DNA of 64,000 nt from Amycolatopsis pithecellobii (GTDB lineage: Bacteria > Actinomycetota > Actinomycetes > Mycobacteriales > Pseudonocardiaceae), in NCBI RefSeq assembly GCF_009707865.1, contig NZ_WMBA01000037.1:1-64000 (forward strand), read 5' to 3'. Below are positions 45,671-55,401 of the stretch, piece after piece. Numbering within the stretch: position 1 is the first letter of the stretch; every line of letters begins with the position of its first letter. Made by a program: the position numbers and the translations under genes. The notes below the pieces were generated by a model. It was not told the DNA's origin and did not search any database. It worked only from the letters and a program-made list of their open reading frames with translations.

Positions 45671-46276
45671 TTATAGGGAGCGGAGGCCGGCTAGGACGCG
45701 GGCCATGAACTCGCGTGAGGATCGGTCGCCGAAGGACAGGCCCGGTTGGTGCAGCACCACCAGCTCCAGGTTGTCCATGTCGCTGACCAGAACCTTCACC
45801 ACGTTCAGGGGCAGGCAAAGATAGGCGGCGATCTCCGCGATCGACCGGGCGTCCGCGCACAGATCGCAGATCCGCTTGTGCTGCACCGAAGTGGCGCCGA
45901 GGTAGCGGCGACCACGGTCGCTTGTGGACACCAGAGTTTCCAGCGCCAGCTCGTAATCCGGCCGCGTCCGGCCGCGGGTGTGCGCGTACGGCCGCATCCT
46001 GGTGCGCTGCCTGACCGCGACCGGGTCCGGCGTTGGCGCGGGCGGCAGCTCGCGCACATCGAGTTCGCCGTAGTGCGCGCTCGGTTCGATGTACTGCGTC
46101 GGCGGATCGACCTGACGGCGCTGCATGCCGTGCACGGAACGGACGCGCATCAGCACCGCTGAGCGATCCAGCGTGAAACGAGCCGGCGAGTCGACCTCTT
46201 CACGGTCAGCGCCCTGATGCAGCGCCGCCCAGGCGTCGGACACGGCGTCCTCGGGGCCCTTCGGGAACTCACTCAT
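45671..46276 (-). CDS. DUF742 protein, second copy (CvnC-like)
   Basis: 201 residues. C-terminal DUF742: RPYAHTRGRTRPDYELALETLVSTSDRGR, KRICDLCADARSIAEIAAYLCLPLNVVKVLVSDMDNLELVVLH, the usual winged-helix-like conservon C component. The N-terminal ~100 residues are variable and partly disordered. It follows the second roadblock gene by two bases. Together they are a duplicated BC pair of the conservon and probably join the same or a parallel signalling complex. Confidence 0.85.
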   Translation of the reverse strand: MSEFPKGPEDAVSDAWAALHQGADREEVDSPARFTLDRSAVLMRVRSVHGMQRRQVDPPTQYIEPSAHYGELDVRELPPAPTPDPVAVRQRTRMRPYAHTRGRTRPDYELALETLVSTSDRGRRYLGATSVQHKRICDLCADARSIAEIAAYLCLPLNVVKVLVSDMDNLELVVLHQPGLSFGDRSSREFMARVLAGLRSL

Positions 46277-46278
46277 CG

Positions 46279-46701
46279 CTACCCGTGCACACCGCCCTGG
46301 AGCTGGACGCGCATCTCGGGCGTCATCTGCTGCCCGACGCGCTCCACCAGCAGTGTCATCTCATACGCCACGGTGCCGATATCGCAGTTCGGCGCGGCCA
46401 GCACGGCAAGGCTCGACCCGTCGCTGATCGACATCAGGAACAAATACCCGCGCTCCATCTCGACCACGGTCTGGTTGACCAGTCCGGCCTCGAAAGCGCG
46501 TGCCGCACCGAAAGTCAGGCTGACAAGCCCGGACGCGACCGCGGAGAGCTGGTCCGCGCGATCCTTCGGCAGGCCCTCGGAGCCGGCGAGCAACAACCCG
46601 TCCGCCGACACGACGACAGCATGCGCGGCGCCGGGAACTCGTCGCACGAAATCCGTGATGAGCCAGCCGAAGCTGCCCGTGTGATAGGCAGATGCGCTCA
46701 C
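46279..46701 (-). CDS. Roadblock/LC7 protein, second copy (CvnB-like)
   Basis: 140 residues, roadblock fold: [52 protein letters not shown] and [44 protein letters not shown]. Roadblock proteins act as GAPs or scaffolds for small GTPases such as CvnD. GTG at 46701 with GAGGAGG five bases upstream. The 135 bases before it, after the GTPase gene, contain no clear terminator, so it may belong to the same operon. Confidence 0.9.
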   Translation of the reverse strand: MSASAYHTGSFGWLITDFVRRVPGAAHAVVVSADGLLLAGSEGLPKDRADQLSAVASGLVSLTFGAARAFEAGLVNQTVVEMERGYLFLMSISDGSSLAVLAAPNCDIGTVAYEMTLLVERVGQQMTPEMRVQLQGGVHG

Positions 46702-46836
46702 GCCAACCTCCTCGCCGTCGTATCGTCGCGATGATTCGTAGTCAGGGTATTCGCCGCAGGAGGGTTGTCGACCGGTGAAGACGGGTGACTCGCATCTTCA
46801 CCCCAACGGCCGCACCCGGACGGGGAGCGCCCGGCC

Positions 46837-47445
46837 TCAGCCCGGCTGCAGCGCCGTGTCGCGGGCTATCGCGTGCTCGACCACCGAGATCAGCACCTGC
46901 TTCGCGGACTCGCGTTCCCTTGCGTCACAAGCGATTATCGGCACGTGGTCACCGATCGTCAGCGCATGCCGGACGTCTTCGATCTGGTGGTGCAACAGCC
47001 GGTCGAAGCAGTTGATCGCCACGATGTAGGGCAGGTTCCGGTTCTCGAAGAAGTCGATCGACGGGAACGCGTCCGCCAGGCGCCGGGTGTCCACCAGCAC
47101 GACCGCGCCGATCGCACCGAGCGCCAGGTCGTCCCACATGAACCAGAACCGGTGCTGGCCCGGCGTGCCGAAAACGTAGAGCACCAGATCGGAATCCAGG
47201 GACAACCGGCCGAAGTCCATCGCCACCGTGGTGGTGGACTTGTCGGGAGTCGCCGAGATGTCGTCGATCGAGAGGCTCGCCTCCGTCATCTGGGCTTCCG
47301 TGGTGAGCGGGTCGATCTCGGACACCGCGCCGACCAGGGTGGTCTTGCCCGCGCCGAAACCGCCGGCCACCACGATCTTCGCCGACTGTGTCGGTCCGTT
47401 GGCCGCCGACGTGTTCGCGTCGGAGTCAAATTCTCCGAAGGCCAC
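46837..47445 (-). CDS. cvnD: Conservon small GTPase (CvnD)
   Basis: 202 residues, ATP/GTP-binding protein of the DUF402/MglA-like conservon family. G1 is VVAGGFGAGKTTLVGAV, a switch region runs STTTVAMDFGRLSLDSDLVLYVFGTPGQHRF (G3), and base recognition is INCFDR with late IACDARE. It should bind GTP at the membrane and be controlled by CvnA-CvnB-CvnC. GTG at 47445 overlaps the CvnC stop by 20 bases with GAGAGG upstream; the longer frame is not used. Confidence 0.92.
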   Translation of the reverse strand: MAFGEFDSDANTSAANGPTQSAKIVVAGGFGAGKTTLVGAVSEIDPLTTEAQMTEASLSIDDISATPDKSTTTVAMDFGRLSLDSDLVLYVFGTPGQHRFWFMWDDLALGAIGAVVLVDTRRLADAFPSIDFFENRNLPYIVAINCFDRLLHHQIEDVRHALTIGDHVPIIACDARERESAKQVLISVVEHAIARDTALQPG

Positions 47446-48208
47446 TGAGCACCCTCTCCATGAATTCGATACTGGGACGATCGCCCACGGCTGCGGTCGC
47501 GGTGTGCACCAGGACGAGGCCGAGTCCGGCGACGTCACCGATCAGCACCCGGACCACACCGAGCGGCAATCGTAGGTAGGCGGCCACTTCGGCCACCGAG
47601 CGGGTGTCCAGGCACAGCCCGCAGATGGATCGATGCTCAGGCACCTTGACCCGCTCGAGCACGCGGCCGCGCTCGCTGGTGGAGACGAGGGCTTCGATGG
47701 CCAGGTCATAGCTGGGTTTGGTGCGCCCGCCGGTGCGGAAGTACGGCCGCACCAGCCCGGAGGTCTCGGCCGCGCTCGGCGGCGGTGTTCCCGTGTGCAC
47801 GGCCGGTATCGACGGCAGGCTCGGGTGACCGCTGTACCCGGACGGCCCCGGTCCCGGCGCCACCGCGTGATACCCGCTGTACTCCCCGGGTCTGGCAAAC
47901 CCTTCGTCCGGCGGGTCGCCGTCCTCGGCTCGCCCACCGAACAGTTCCGAACCCGGCCCCGACAGCAGCCGGTCACCGAAATCGGTCACCCGGTACTCAT
48001 TTCCACCGTGTCCCGGCTCGGGCGACTGCGCGGCGCGACGTTGCCGCCACTCGCGATCCACCCGCTCCCGGAACTTCGTCCAGTCGTCATCGCCGGCCAG
48101 TGCGTTCTGCGGTTCTTCCGGATCCGAGCCAGGATTCGCGGCGTTCCTGCCCATCCGGTCCCCGTCCAACTCCATCGCCCGACCCGCGTCCACTAGAGCT
48201 ACCTTCAT
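47426..48208 (-). CDS. cvnC: Conservon DUF742 protein (CvnC)
   Basis: 260 residues. A long Pro/Gly/Tyr-rich N-terminal half (about 1-165, PGEYSGYHAVAPGPGPSGYS) precedes DUF742: RPYFRTGGRTKPSYDLAIEALVSTSERGR, HRSICGLCLDTRSVAEVAAYLRLPLGVVRVLIGDVAGL. In Streptomyces conservons, CvnC binds CvnD/CvnB. It overlaps cvnD. The N-terminal tail is longer than in the second copy. Confidence 0.9.
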   Translation of the reverse strand: MKVALVDAGRAMELDGDRMGRNAANPGSDPEEPQNALAGDDDWTKFRERVDREWRQRRAAQSPEPGHGGNEYRVTDFGDRLLSGPGSELFGGRAEDGDPPDEGFARPGEYSGYHAVAPGPGPSGYSGHPSLPSIPAVHTGTPPPSAAETSGLVRPYFRTGGRTKPSYDLAIEALVSTSERGRVLERVKVPEHRSICGLCLDTRSVAEVAAYLRLPLGVVRVLIGDVAGLGLVLVHTATAAVGDRPSIEFMERVLSGLRRI

Positions 48209-48220
48209 GGCCCCCGCGCG

Positions 48221-48673
48221 TCACGCGCGTGCGGCCCCTTGCAACTGGGCCCGCATCTCCGGGGTCAGCTGCTGGCCGACCCGGTCAACCAGCAGGGTCA
48301 TCTCGTACACCACAAGCCCGATGTCGCTGTCCGGTGAGCCCAGCACCGCCAGGCACGAACCGTCCGACACCGACATCAGGAACAGGAAGCCGTTGGCCAT
48401 CTCGACGACGGTCTGCGCGACTGGACCGCCCTCGAAGACCTTCGCTGCACCGCGGGCGAGGCTGGTCAGCCCGGAGGCCACCGCCGCCAGCTGGTCGGCC
48501 CGGTCCTTGGGCAGGCCACGTGACGCGGCCAGCATCAGCCCGTCCGCGGACACGACGACCGCGTGCGCGGCTCCGGGAACCCGGTGCACGAAGTCCGTGA
48601 TGAGCCAGGCGAACCCGTTCTGCACACCCTGGGGTTTGGCGCCACCCGGTTGCAGCGATCCCGCGCGTGTCAC
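48221..48673 (-). CDS. cvnB: Conservon roadblock/LC7 protein (CvnB)
   Basis: 150 residues. Roadblock fold: [60 protein letters not shown] and [41 protein letters not shown]. Nearly identical in layout to the second roadblock gene, so one probably arose by duplication. GTG at 48673 lies four bases after the sensor kinase stop; longer frames add an unlikely Arg/Ser N-terminus. Confidence 0.92.
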   Translation of the reverse strand: MTRAGSLQPGGAKPQGVQNGFAWLITDFVHRVPGAAHAVVVSADGLMLAASRGLPKDRADQLAAVASGLTSLARGAAKVFEGGPVAQTVVEMANGFLFLMSVSDGSCLAVLGSPDSDIGLVVYEMTLLVDRVGQQLTPEMRAQLQGAARA

Positions 48674-48677
48674 TCCG

Positions 48678-51539
48678 TCACTCCTCACTGCCGTACTCGG
48701 GCGAGGTGAGCTCCCCGCCAGAGACCGAAACGCTCTCACCAGACCGCTCCCGCAGGGCGTGCCGGCCAGAACGATAGCCCTGCTGGAAACTCACCATACG
48801 GTCCCGCGCGGCGGTCGCCGACCGGGCGATGGCGCTGTGCCCAGGCTTGCTGGACGTGGTGTCGGCGAAGGACGTGCCGTTCGACGAACCCGACGACACC
48901 GAGCCCGGCATCAGGTATGCGTTGGGCACCCGTTTGGGCAGGCCCACTTCGGTGACTTCGTCGCTCTTGGGCTCGAGCAGGGCCTGCGCCTTCTGCCACC
49001 CTTCGTCGGCGGCGCTGCGCCAGACGTCGTCGAGCATCGGCGTGGATTCGACCGGTTCGGGTTGCTCGTGCCGTGCCGCCGGTTCTTCGAGATTTCCCGT
49101 CATCGGGCGCTCGGACGCCTCCTCCCCACCGGTGTCCTGGTGCTCGGTGCTGCCTTCGCCTTCCTCGCTGAACCATCGTGACACCACCGACTGGTAGATC
49201 GGCAGCCGCTTGGTCGGCGCGTCGTCCTCGAGCACACCACGCTCGCCGGTCGGCCCCGGGTCCGCGGGCTCGGGCGGTTCCGGCTCGGTGATCGGAACGT
49301 ACTGAGGTTCGCGCTTCGGCAGTTCGAGCGGGGTGAACCGGCTGGTCCCGTTGCGGGGCGTCGACGGCGCGGGTCCGGAGTCACTGCCGCGGCTCAGGTA
49401 GGCCGCGTTCGACGAGCCGGCGACGAGATCGTCGAGACTGATCGGCTCGGCGAGTGCGGTGAGCCCGGCCGAGGTCTGCTCCGCGGCGACCGACGCCGGG
49501 CGCGGGCGCTGGGTCGGTACCGACGGGATGTCCGGCAGCGAGGTTTCCGGGGGCGTCGGCGGGGCCTCGACGATGATCGGGCCGAGCAGCTCGGCCGGGA
49601 CCACGACCCTGGCGATCACGCCGCCTTCGATGTCCTCGTTCTCACGGATCCTGACCTCGATACCGTGCCGCTGCGCCAGCCGGGCGACCACGTACAGACC
49701 CATCCGCCGGGTCACCGACACGTCGAGGTCCGGCGGGTCGGCGAGCCGCAGGTTCGCTTCGGCGATCTGCTCCTCCGACATGCCGACGCCGCGGTCGGTG
49801 ATCTGGATGGCCAGTGCCTTGCGCCGGGTCACCACGGCACGGACGCTGACCTTCGTCTCCGGCTCGGAGAAGTAGGTCGCGTTGTCGAGCAGTTCCGCGA
49901 GCAGGTGCACGAGGTCGTGCACGGTCAGCCCGCGCACCGCCACGTCCGGGATCACGCCGACCTCGACGCGGGCGTACTGCTCGATCTCCGACACCGCGGC
50001 GCCGATGACGTCGGCCGCGGAAACCGGCTTCGGCACGGACTTCGCGAGACCGGCACCGGACAGCACCAGCAGGCTTTCCCCGTTGCGGCGCAACCGGGTC
50101 GCGAGGTGGTCGAGCTCGAACAGGCTGGCGAGATGGTCCGGGTCCTGCTCGTCGGCCTCGAGCCGGTCGATCACGCCGAGCTGGCGTTCCACCAGCCGCT
50201 GCGACCGGCGGGAGAGGTTGACGAAGATGCCGTTGACGTTCTCCCGCAACAGCGCCTGCTCGGCCGCCATCTTCACGGCCTGCTCGTGTACCTCGTCGAA
50301 CGAGCGCGCGACTTCGCCGATCTCCTCGCGAGTGGTGATCGGCACCGGCTCGACCGACTGGGCAGCCGCCACCATCGGTTCGGGGTCGTCGAGGATCTTC
50401 GTGACCGTCGCGGGCAGCCGGCTGTAGGCGATCTCCAGCGCACTGGACCGCAGCACGCGCAGCGGCTTGAGCATGACCCGCGCGATGAGGAACGTCAGCA
50501 GCAGCGCGGCGACCAAAGCGGCGAGCACGATCGCGATATCGCGCCACGCCGAAACGTTCGCGGCGTCGGCGAGCGATGCGGACTGCCCACGGAATTCACT
50601 GAGCAAGTCACTTTCGACGGCACGCAGTTTCGTGAGCGAGGCCGTGCTTTCGGTGGCAAGCGCCCGCGGGTCGACACCGAGCGATGGCGCGTCGGCGCGA
50701 GCGAGCGCGGTGGCGGCGAACCGCGCCCGGTTGTCGATCTCCGCACCACTCGCCGTGTCGTTGTAGTGCTGGAGCTGATTGGGCGTCGCGTTGTTCTGGA
50801 ACAACAGCAGGGAAGCCTGCGCGCTGGCTTGCGCGGCACGGGCCTGGTCGAGCAGCACACCGGAGAACCGGTCACGGGTCGCGGCGATCTCCAGCGCCGC
50901 GTCCTCGCGGGCGGTGAATTCCTTGACCTCGCTCATCGCCTGGATCGTCGTGCCGAGCCGCAGCAGATCCCGATCCGAAGCGGAAGCGGTGGTCTCGCGA
51001 CCCAACTGGACGAGCGAGTCGAGCACCGAAGAATAGGTGAAGAACGCAGCCTGCTCGCTGTACGGCGGAGTGTTCACCGAAGTACGGAGCGGAGCGAGCG
51101 CATCGAGACGTTCGAGGCCCCGGTTGTAACGTTGCCGGCTTGCCTGATCACTGACCTCGAGTCCGGCCGCGGAATTGCGTAACGCGGAAACGGCGAGATC
51201 CGTCTGGAAAATCTGCTTGTTGAGTGCACTCTGCAGATCGACATTGCTCGGGTTGGCGATCTTCGCGACCGCAAGCATCCGCTCGCCCTGCAACTGCTGA
51301 ATGACATCGGTGACCTGAATGGCGAGATCAACCTGCGAGGTGGTCTGGCGAAGCTGATCGGCCTGGTTGAGCTCATCGACGGCGCGAAGCCCGCCCAGAA
51401 CCAGCGCGGTCACGGTCGGGATGGCGAGGACCAACGCGAGTTTCGAGCGCAGCTTCCAGTTACGCAGGCGCAAACGCGAGCCTGGCGACTTCTGTTTCGC
51501 AGGAATTCCCGCTAAGTCCGGGGTGTCTTCTCTCGGCAC
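48678..51539 (-). CDS. cvnA: Conservon sensor histidine kinase (CvnA)
   Basis: 953 residues. First membrane helix [21 protein letters not shown], a large extracellular NIT-type (nitrate/nitrite-sensing-like) region of ~270 residues containing [16 protein letters not shown], second helix [22 protein letters not shown], a HAMP-like segment, [25 protein letters not shown] (conserved His region), then HATPase: [15 protein letters not shown] (N-box), [17 protein letters not shown] and [15 protein letters not shown] long disordered C-tail carries two short motifs shared with the orphan kinase downstream. It heads the cvnABCD genes. GTG start at 51539. Confidence 0.92.
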   Translation of the reverse strand: MPREDTPDLAGIPAKQKSPGSRLRLRNWKLRSKLALVLAIPTVTALVLGGLRAVDELNQADQLRQTTSQVDLAIQVTDVIQQLQGERMLAVAKIANPSNVDLQSALNKQIFQTDLAVSALRNSAAGLEVSDQASRQRYNRGLERLDALAPLRTSVNTPPYSEQAAFFTYSSVLDSLVQLGRETTASASDRDLLRLGTTIQAMSEVKEFTAREDAALEIAATRDRFSGVLLDQARAAQASAQASLLLFQNNATPNQLQHYNDTASGAEIDNRARFAATALARADAPSLGVDPRALATESTASLTKLRAVESDLLSEFRGQSASLADAANVSAWRDIAIVLAALVAALLLTFLIARVMLKPLRVLRSSALEIAYSRLPATVTKILDDPEPMVAAAQSVEPVPITTREEIGEVARSFDEVHEQAVKMAAEQALLRENVNGIFVNLSRRSQRLVERQLGVIDRLEADEQDPDHLASLFELDHLATRLRRNGESLLVLSGAGLAKSVPKPVSAADVIGAAVSEIEQYARVEVGVIPDVAVRGLTVHDLVHLLAELLDNATYFSEPETKVSVRAVVTRRKALAIQITDRGVGMSEEQIAEANLRLADPPDLDVSVTRRMGLYVVARLAQRHGIEVRIRENEDIEGGVIARVVVPAELLGPIIVEAPPTPPETSLPDIPSVPTQRPRPASVAAEQTSAGLTALAEPISLDDLVAGSSNAAYLSRGSDSGPAPSTPRNGTSRFTPLELPKREPQYVPITEPEPPEPADPGPTGERGVLEDDAPTKRLPIYQSVVSRWFSEEGEGSTEHQDTGGEEASERPMTGNLEEPAARHEQPEPVESTPMLDDVWRSAADEGWQKAQALLEPKSDEVTEVGLPKRVPNAYLMPGSVSSGSSNGTSFADTTSSKPGHSAIARSATAARDRMVSFQQGYRSGRHALRERSGESVSVSGGELTSPEYGSEE

Positions 51540-51804
51540 CGCTGTACCACCGTCATTCCCGCGAGCATTGGGTTCTTCCTCGATGTGCAGGTGCAGAGGG
51601 TAGCGAAGAGGCCGTGAAGATGTAACCCTTCCTGAGTAACAGGCGACGAAGCCGGTCTTTCTGGGCAGCTGAGCTGAGACAACTTCCCCCTTGTTGCCAA
51701 GGCATCGGCACGCTCAGTAGACCATTACTTACCCACCACCGGAACGAGTGATCTGTACCACTTGCTCCGAACGGGTTCCCCGGAGACGTGAGGAGACGGA
51801 CGAC

Positions 51805-52593
51805 GTGGCGACGATGCTCGAGGTCAGCGGGCTCAACCACCGCTTCGGCGGCGGGGAAAGCGGGCATCTTGCAATCCGCGAGCTGTCCTTCACGGTCGAA
51901 TCCGGTCAGCTGGCGTGCATCGTCGGGCCGTCGGGCTGTGGGAAATCAACATTGCTGCGCTGTATCGCGGGTCTGCTCAAGCCGAGCGAAGGCACCGCCA
52001 ACTTGCATGGCGATCAGGTTTCCGGCGTGCCGGAGGATCTGGCTGTCGTGTTCCAGGACTACAGCCGCTCACTGTTTCCATGGCTGACTGTCGCGGGCAA
52101 CGTCGAATTCCCCTTGCGGTCACGACGTTTGCCGCGGGACGAGCGGCGAGACCGGGTGCGGCAGGCGCTCGAATGGGTCGGGCTCGCCGACGCCCAGCGC
52201 AAATTTCCCTGGCAACTGTCCGGCGGAATGCAGCAGCGCGTTTCCATCGCACGGGCGCTCGCAAGCCGCCCCGCGTTACTGCTGATGGACGAGCCGTTCG
52301 CTTCCGTAGACGCGCAGACACGGTTCGAGCTGGAGGATCTGCTGCGCCGCGTGCAACGTGAGCAGGGCAGCACGGTTCTGCTGGTGACACATGACATCGA
52401 CGAAAGCGTCTATCTCGCGGACCGGGTGCTCGTGCTGTCTTCGTCCCCCGCCTCGATCGTCGCCGACCTGCCGGTCGACCTGCCCGAGCAGCGGGACCAG
52501 ATCACCACCCGCGAGTCGGCGGAGTTCGTTGCGCTGCGCGGAGAAGTCGCGCGGCTGCTGCAGAAACGCGCTGTTGTGACGGAGGCGGGCTGA
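51805..52593 (+). CDS. ABC transporter ATPase (SsuB/TauB/NrtD-like)
   Basis: 262 residues. Walker A GPSGCGKSTLLRCI, Q-loop VFQDYSRSLFPWLTV, signature LSGGMQQRVSIARALA, Walker B LLLMDEPFASVD and H-loop LVTHDIDESVYLADRVLVLSSSPASIV, all typical of nitrate/sulfonate/taurine-type importers. It is the only ATPase for the permeases at 54598-56162, which lie convergently. Its stop codon touches the next gene's start, so ATPase and decarboxylase are one operon. GTG at 51805 with GAGGAG upstream. Confidence 0.92.
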   Translation: MATMLEVSGLNHRFGGGESGHLAIRELSFTVESGQLACIVGPSGCGKSTLLRCIAGLLKPSEGTANLHGDQVSGVPEDLAVVFQDYSRSLFPWLTVAGNVEFPLRSRRLPRDERRDRVRQALEWVGLADAQRKFPWQLSGGMQQRVSIARALASRPALLLMDEPFASVDAQTRFELEDLLRRVQREQGSTVLLVTHDIDESVYLADRVLVLSSSPASIVADLPVDLPEQRDQITTRESAEFVALRGEVARLLQKRAVVTEAG

Positions 52594-54156
52594 ATGTCTC
52601 AAACTGTCCGCGACGCCGTCCGCACCCTGATGCGGACCTGGGAGCTGACCACGGTTTTCGGCAATCCCGGCAGTACCGAACTCGGTTTCCTCGCCGACTG
52701 GCCCGACGATTTCCGATATGTGCTCGGGCTGCAGGAATCCAGCGTGGTCGCGATGGCGGACGCATTCGCGCAGCTGAGCGGAAATGCCGCCGTCGTCAGC
52801 GTGCATTCCGCCGGTGGGCTCGGGCATGGGCTGGGCAACCTGGTCACCGCATTCCACAACCGGGCACCGCTGGTCGTCATCGCCGGTCAGCAGTCGCGCT
52901 CGCTGCTGCCCGGTGATCCGTTCCTCGGCGCGCTCGATCCGACGGAATTCCCCAAGCCATACGTGAAATGGAGTTACCAGCCGGCGCGGGCCGAGGACGT
53001 CCCGGCCGCGTTCGCGCGCGCCTACCTGCTGGCCACCCAGGCTCCGCGCGGCCCGGTGTTCCTGTCGGTGCCCGCGGACGACTGGGACCAGCCGGCCCAG
53101 GTGGTCCAGACCAGACCGCGAATCGCGGACCCCGCCCCCGATGGCAACGCGCTCGCCGTGGTCGCCGCCGCGCTCGACGCGAGTGAGCGGCCCGCGCTGG
53201 TGGTGGGAGCGGCGGTGGACGGCGACGACGCGGTCGGTGTCGCGGTCGCACTCGCAGAGAAAACGCGGGCCGCGGTGTGGGCCGCGCCGTTTTCGGCCCG
53301 CAGCTCGTTTCCCGAGGATCACGCGTTGTTTTCCGGTTTCCTGCGGCCGAATCGCGCGGGCGTCGCCGCTGCGCTGGCCGGGTACGACTGCGTGGTTGTG
53401 CTGGGCGCACCGGCGTTCACGTATCACGTCGTCACCGGCGAAGGCCCACAACTGCCTCCGGTGTACGTGCTCAGTGACGACCCGCAACTGCTGGCGCGGG
53501 CCGCGGGCGTCGGCGTGCTTTCCCCGCAGCGGACCGGAATCGCACGGCTCACCGAACTCGTGCACGACACCGAGCGGACCGCGCCCGCGCCGCGACGACG
53601 ACCGGAACGGCTTCCCGACCCCGCTCCCGGAGAGCCGCTGTCGGGTGCGTTCGTCTACCAGACCATCGCGGATCTGTTGCCTCCCAACGCACTTGTCGTC
53701 GAGGAGGCCCCGACGAACCGGCAGGACATGCAGGAACACCTGCCGATCACCGCGCCGGGCCGTGGTTTCCTCACGATGTCCAGCGGTGTGCTCGGCTACG
53801 GGCTGCCCGCGGCGGTCGGCGCCGCGCTCGCCGAACCCGGGCGCCCGGTGCTCGCGGTGCTCGGCGACGGCGGCAGCATGTACGGCATCCAGGCATTGTG
53901 GACGGCCGCGCAGCAGCAAACCTCTGTCGTGTTCGTCATACTCGACAACGGCGAGTACGCGGCGGTCCGCAAGCATGCGGTGCGCAGCGGCGCGGAAAAG
54001 GTGCCAGGCATCGAACTCGGCGGGCTGGACTTCGCGGAGCTGGCCCGTGGCATGGGTTGTGCCGCACACCGGATCTCGACCGCGGCGGAACTGCGCGCGG
54101 GACTGACCGGCGCGCTCGCCTCGGCCGCGCCGACCGTGCTGCACGTGCGGCTCTGA
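52594..54156 (+). CDS. mdlC: Benzoylformate decarboxylase-like ThDP enzyme
   Basis: 520 residues. Catalytic residues of Pseudomonas benzoylformate decarboxylase align: S27 (GNPGST), E48 (GLQES), H71 (SVHSAGG) and H278 (FTYHVV). The thiamin diphosphate motif is GDGGSMYGIQALWTAAQQQTSVVFVILDN, preceded by SSGVLGYGLPAAVG; KWSYQPARAEDVPAAF is also family-like. It should decarboxylate an aromatic 2-oxo acid such as phenylglyoxylate to the aldehyde. The ATG abuts the ATPase stop (TGA/ATG), with a SnoaL-like gene after it. No mandelate dehydrogenase or benzaldehyde dehydrogenase is next to it, so the substrate may differ. Confidence 0.88.
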   Translation: MSQTVRDAVRTLMRTWELTTVFGNPGSTELGFLADWPDDFRYVLGLQESSVVAMADAFAQLSGNAAVVSVHSAGGLGHGLGNLVTAFHNRAPLVVIAGQQSRSLLPGDPFLGALDPTEFPKPYVKWSYQPARAEDVPAAFARAYLLATQAPRGPVFLSVPADDWDQPAQVVQTRPRIADPAPDGNALAVVAAALDASERPALVVGAAVDGDDAVGVAVALAEKTRAAVWAAPFSARSSFPEDHALFSGFLRPNRAGVAAALAGYDCVVVLGAPAFTYHVVTGEGPQLPPVYVLSDDPQLLARAAGVGVLSPQRTGIARLTELVHDTERTAPAPRRRPERLPDPAPGEPLSGAFVYQTIADLLPPNALVVEEAPTNRQDMQEHLPITAPGRGFLTMSSGVLGYGLPAAVGAALAEPGRPVLAVLGDGGSMYGIQALWTAAQQQTSVVFVILDNGEYAAVRKHAVRSGAEKVPGIELGGLDFAELARGMGCAAHRISTAAELRAGLTGALASAAPTVLHVRL

Positions 54157-54179
54157 CGAGGCCCGGGAAGAATGGTGCG

Positions 54180-54584
54180 ATGGATACCGACTCGCGGACC
54201 AGGGCCGCGATCGAGGAGCACTGGCTGGCCTCGGAACGCGGGGACACCGAAGCCGAGCACGCCATCTACGCCACGGACGCGATTCTCGACTACCCGCAGT
54301 CCGGTGAGCGGTTCCGGGGCCGCGCAACCATTTCCGCGCAACGCGGTGGGCATCCGGCCGACCGGCACTTCACCGTCAAGCGGATCATCGGACACGCGAA
54401 TCTGTGGGTCAGCGAGTGCGTCATCACCTACGACGGCATGCCTTCCCACACGGTGAGCATCATGGAATTCGCCGACCACCACGTGGTGCACGAGACGCAG
54501 TATTTCGCCGACCCCTTCGCGGCGCCGGCCTCCCGGGCCTCGCTCGCGGAGCCGATGCCGGGCCGAGCCAGCACGGGCGATTGA
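54180..54584 (+). CDS. SnoaL/NTF2-like protein
   Basis: 134 residues, NTF2-like alpha+beta fold: TRAAIEEHWLASERGDTEAEHAIYATDAILDYPQSGERFRGRATIS, and HFTVKRIIGHANLWVSECVITYDGMPSHTVSIMEFADHHVVHETQYFADPF with the typical closing His/Tyr-rich strand. Such proteins act as isomerases, hydrolases or binding proteins for small molecules. It follows mdlC by 23 bases, as the third gene of this operon, and so may act on the decarboxylase substrate or product. ATG at 54180 has GGAAG about nine bases upstream. Confidence 0.85.
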   Translation: MDTDSRTRAAIEEHWLASERGDTEAEHAIYATDAILDYPQSGERFRGRATISAQRGGHPADRHFTVKRIIGHANLWVSECVITYDGMPSHTVSIMEFADHHVVHETQYFADPFAAPASRASLAEPMPGRASTGD

Positions 54585-54597
54585 TCCCCGGCCCGGT

Positions 54598-55401
54598 TCA
54601 GCCGGCGTCCAGCTTGTCCGGCCGGAAACCGGGATGCCAGGCCAAAGCCCGGCGTTCCACCGCTGTCAGCAGCAAGTTCGACAGGTAACCGAGCACGCTC
54701 ACCAGCACGATCCACACCCACATCTCGGTCAGCTGGGACCCGCCTTGCGCGGTGATCATCCGGAAGCCGATCCCGCTGTCGGCGCCGGTCAGCTCCGAGA
54801 CGATCATCAGAATGACGGCGATGGACAGCGCCAGCCGCATCCCCGCGAAGACTTTCGGCAGCGCGGCGGGCAGCACGACCCCGAAAACCCAGTGCGGGCG
54901 CGAAATCCGGAACGCTCTCGAGGTGTCGAGTTTGACGTCGTCCACCGAGCGCGCGCCGTCGATCGTGTTGAGCAGGATGGGCCACACCGTGCCCCACAGG
55001 ATCGTCACGATCTCCATCCGCGGCCCGATCCCGAACATCACCAGGAACACCGGCACCAGGAGCGTCGCCGGCACCGAGCGGGCGAAGAAGAACATTGTGG
55101 ACACATAGTCGGTCACCAGCGGCGAGCGGCCGAGCGCGAGCCCGATGGGCACGCCGACCGCCACGGCGATCAGCCAGCCCAGCGCGAGCCTGCCAAGGCT
55201 TGGCAGCACATCACCGGTCACCGCGTCGGTCACGAACAAATGGCTTGCCGGGCCGGTGAACCACACCTGCCCCGCCGTCTTGGCGATTTCCAGTGGTGGC
55301 GGGAAATACGGGTTTCCGGCCCGGACCGTCGCCAGCTGCCACAACACCAGGAACGCAATGAACACCAGCCATCGCCGCACAAACGGGCCCCACCGTTTCA
55401 C
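54598..55401 (-). CDS. ABC permease (SsuC/TauC-like), second
   Basis: 267 residues with six helices and the coupling-loop motif RSVDDVKLDTSRAFRISRPHWVFGVVLPAALPKVFAGMRLALSIA typical of SsuC/TauC. It uses GTG at 55401, overlapping the other permease's stop. It is convergent with the SnoaL gene, 13 bases apart, and so shares the island with the ATPase on the other strand. Confidence 0.9.
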   Translation of the reverse strand: MKRWGPFVRRWLVFIAFLVLWQLATVRAGNPYFPPPLEIAKTAGQVWFTGPASHLFVTDAVTGDVLPSLGRLALGWLIAVAVGVPIGLALGRSPLVTDYVSTMFFFARSVPATLLVPVFLVMFGIGPRMEIVTILWGTVWPILLNTIDGARSVDDVKLDTSRAFRISRPHWVFGVVLPAALPKVFAGMRLALSIAVILMIVSELTGADSGIGFRMITAQGGSQLTEMWVWIVLVSVLGYLSNLLLTAVERRALAWHPGFRPDKLDAG

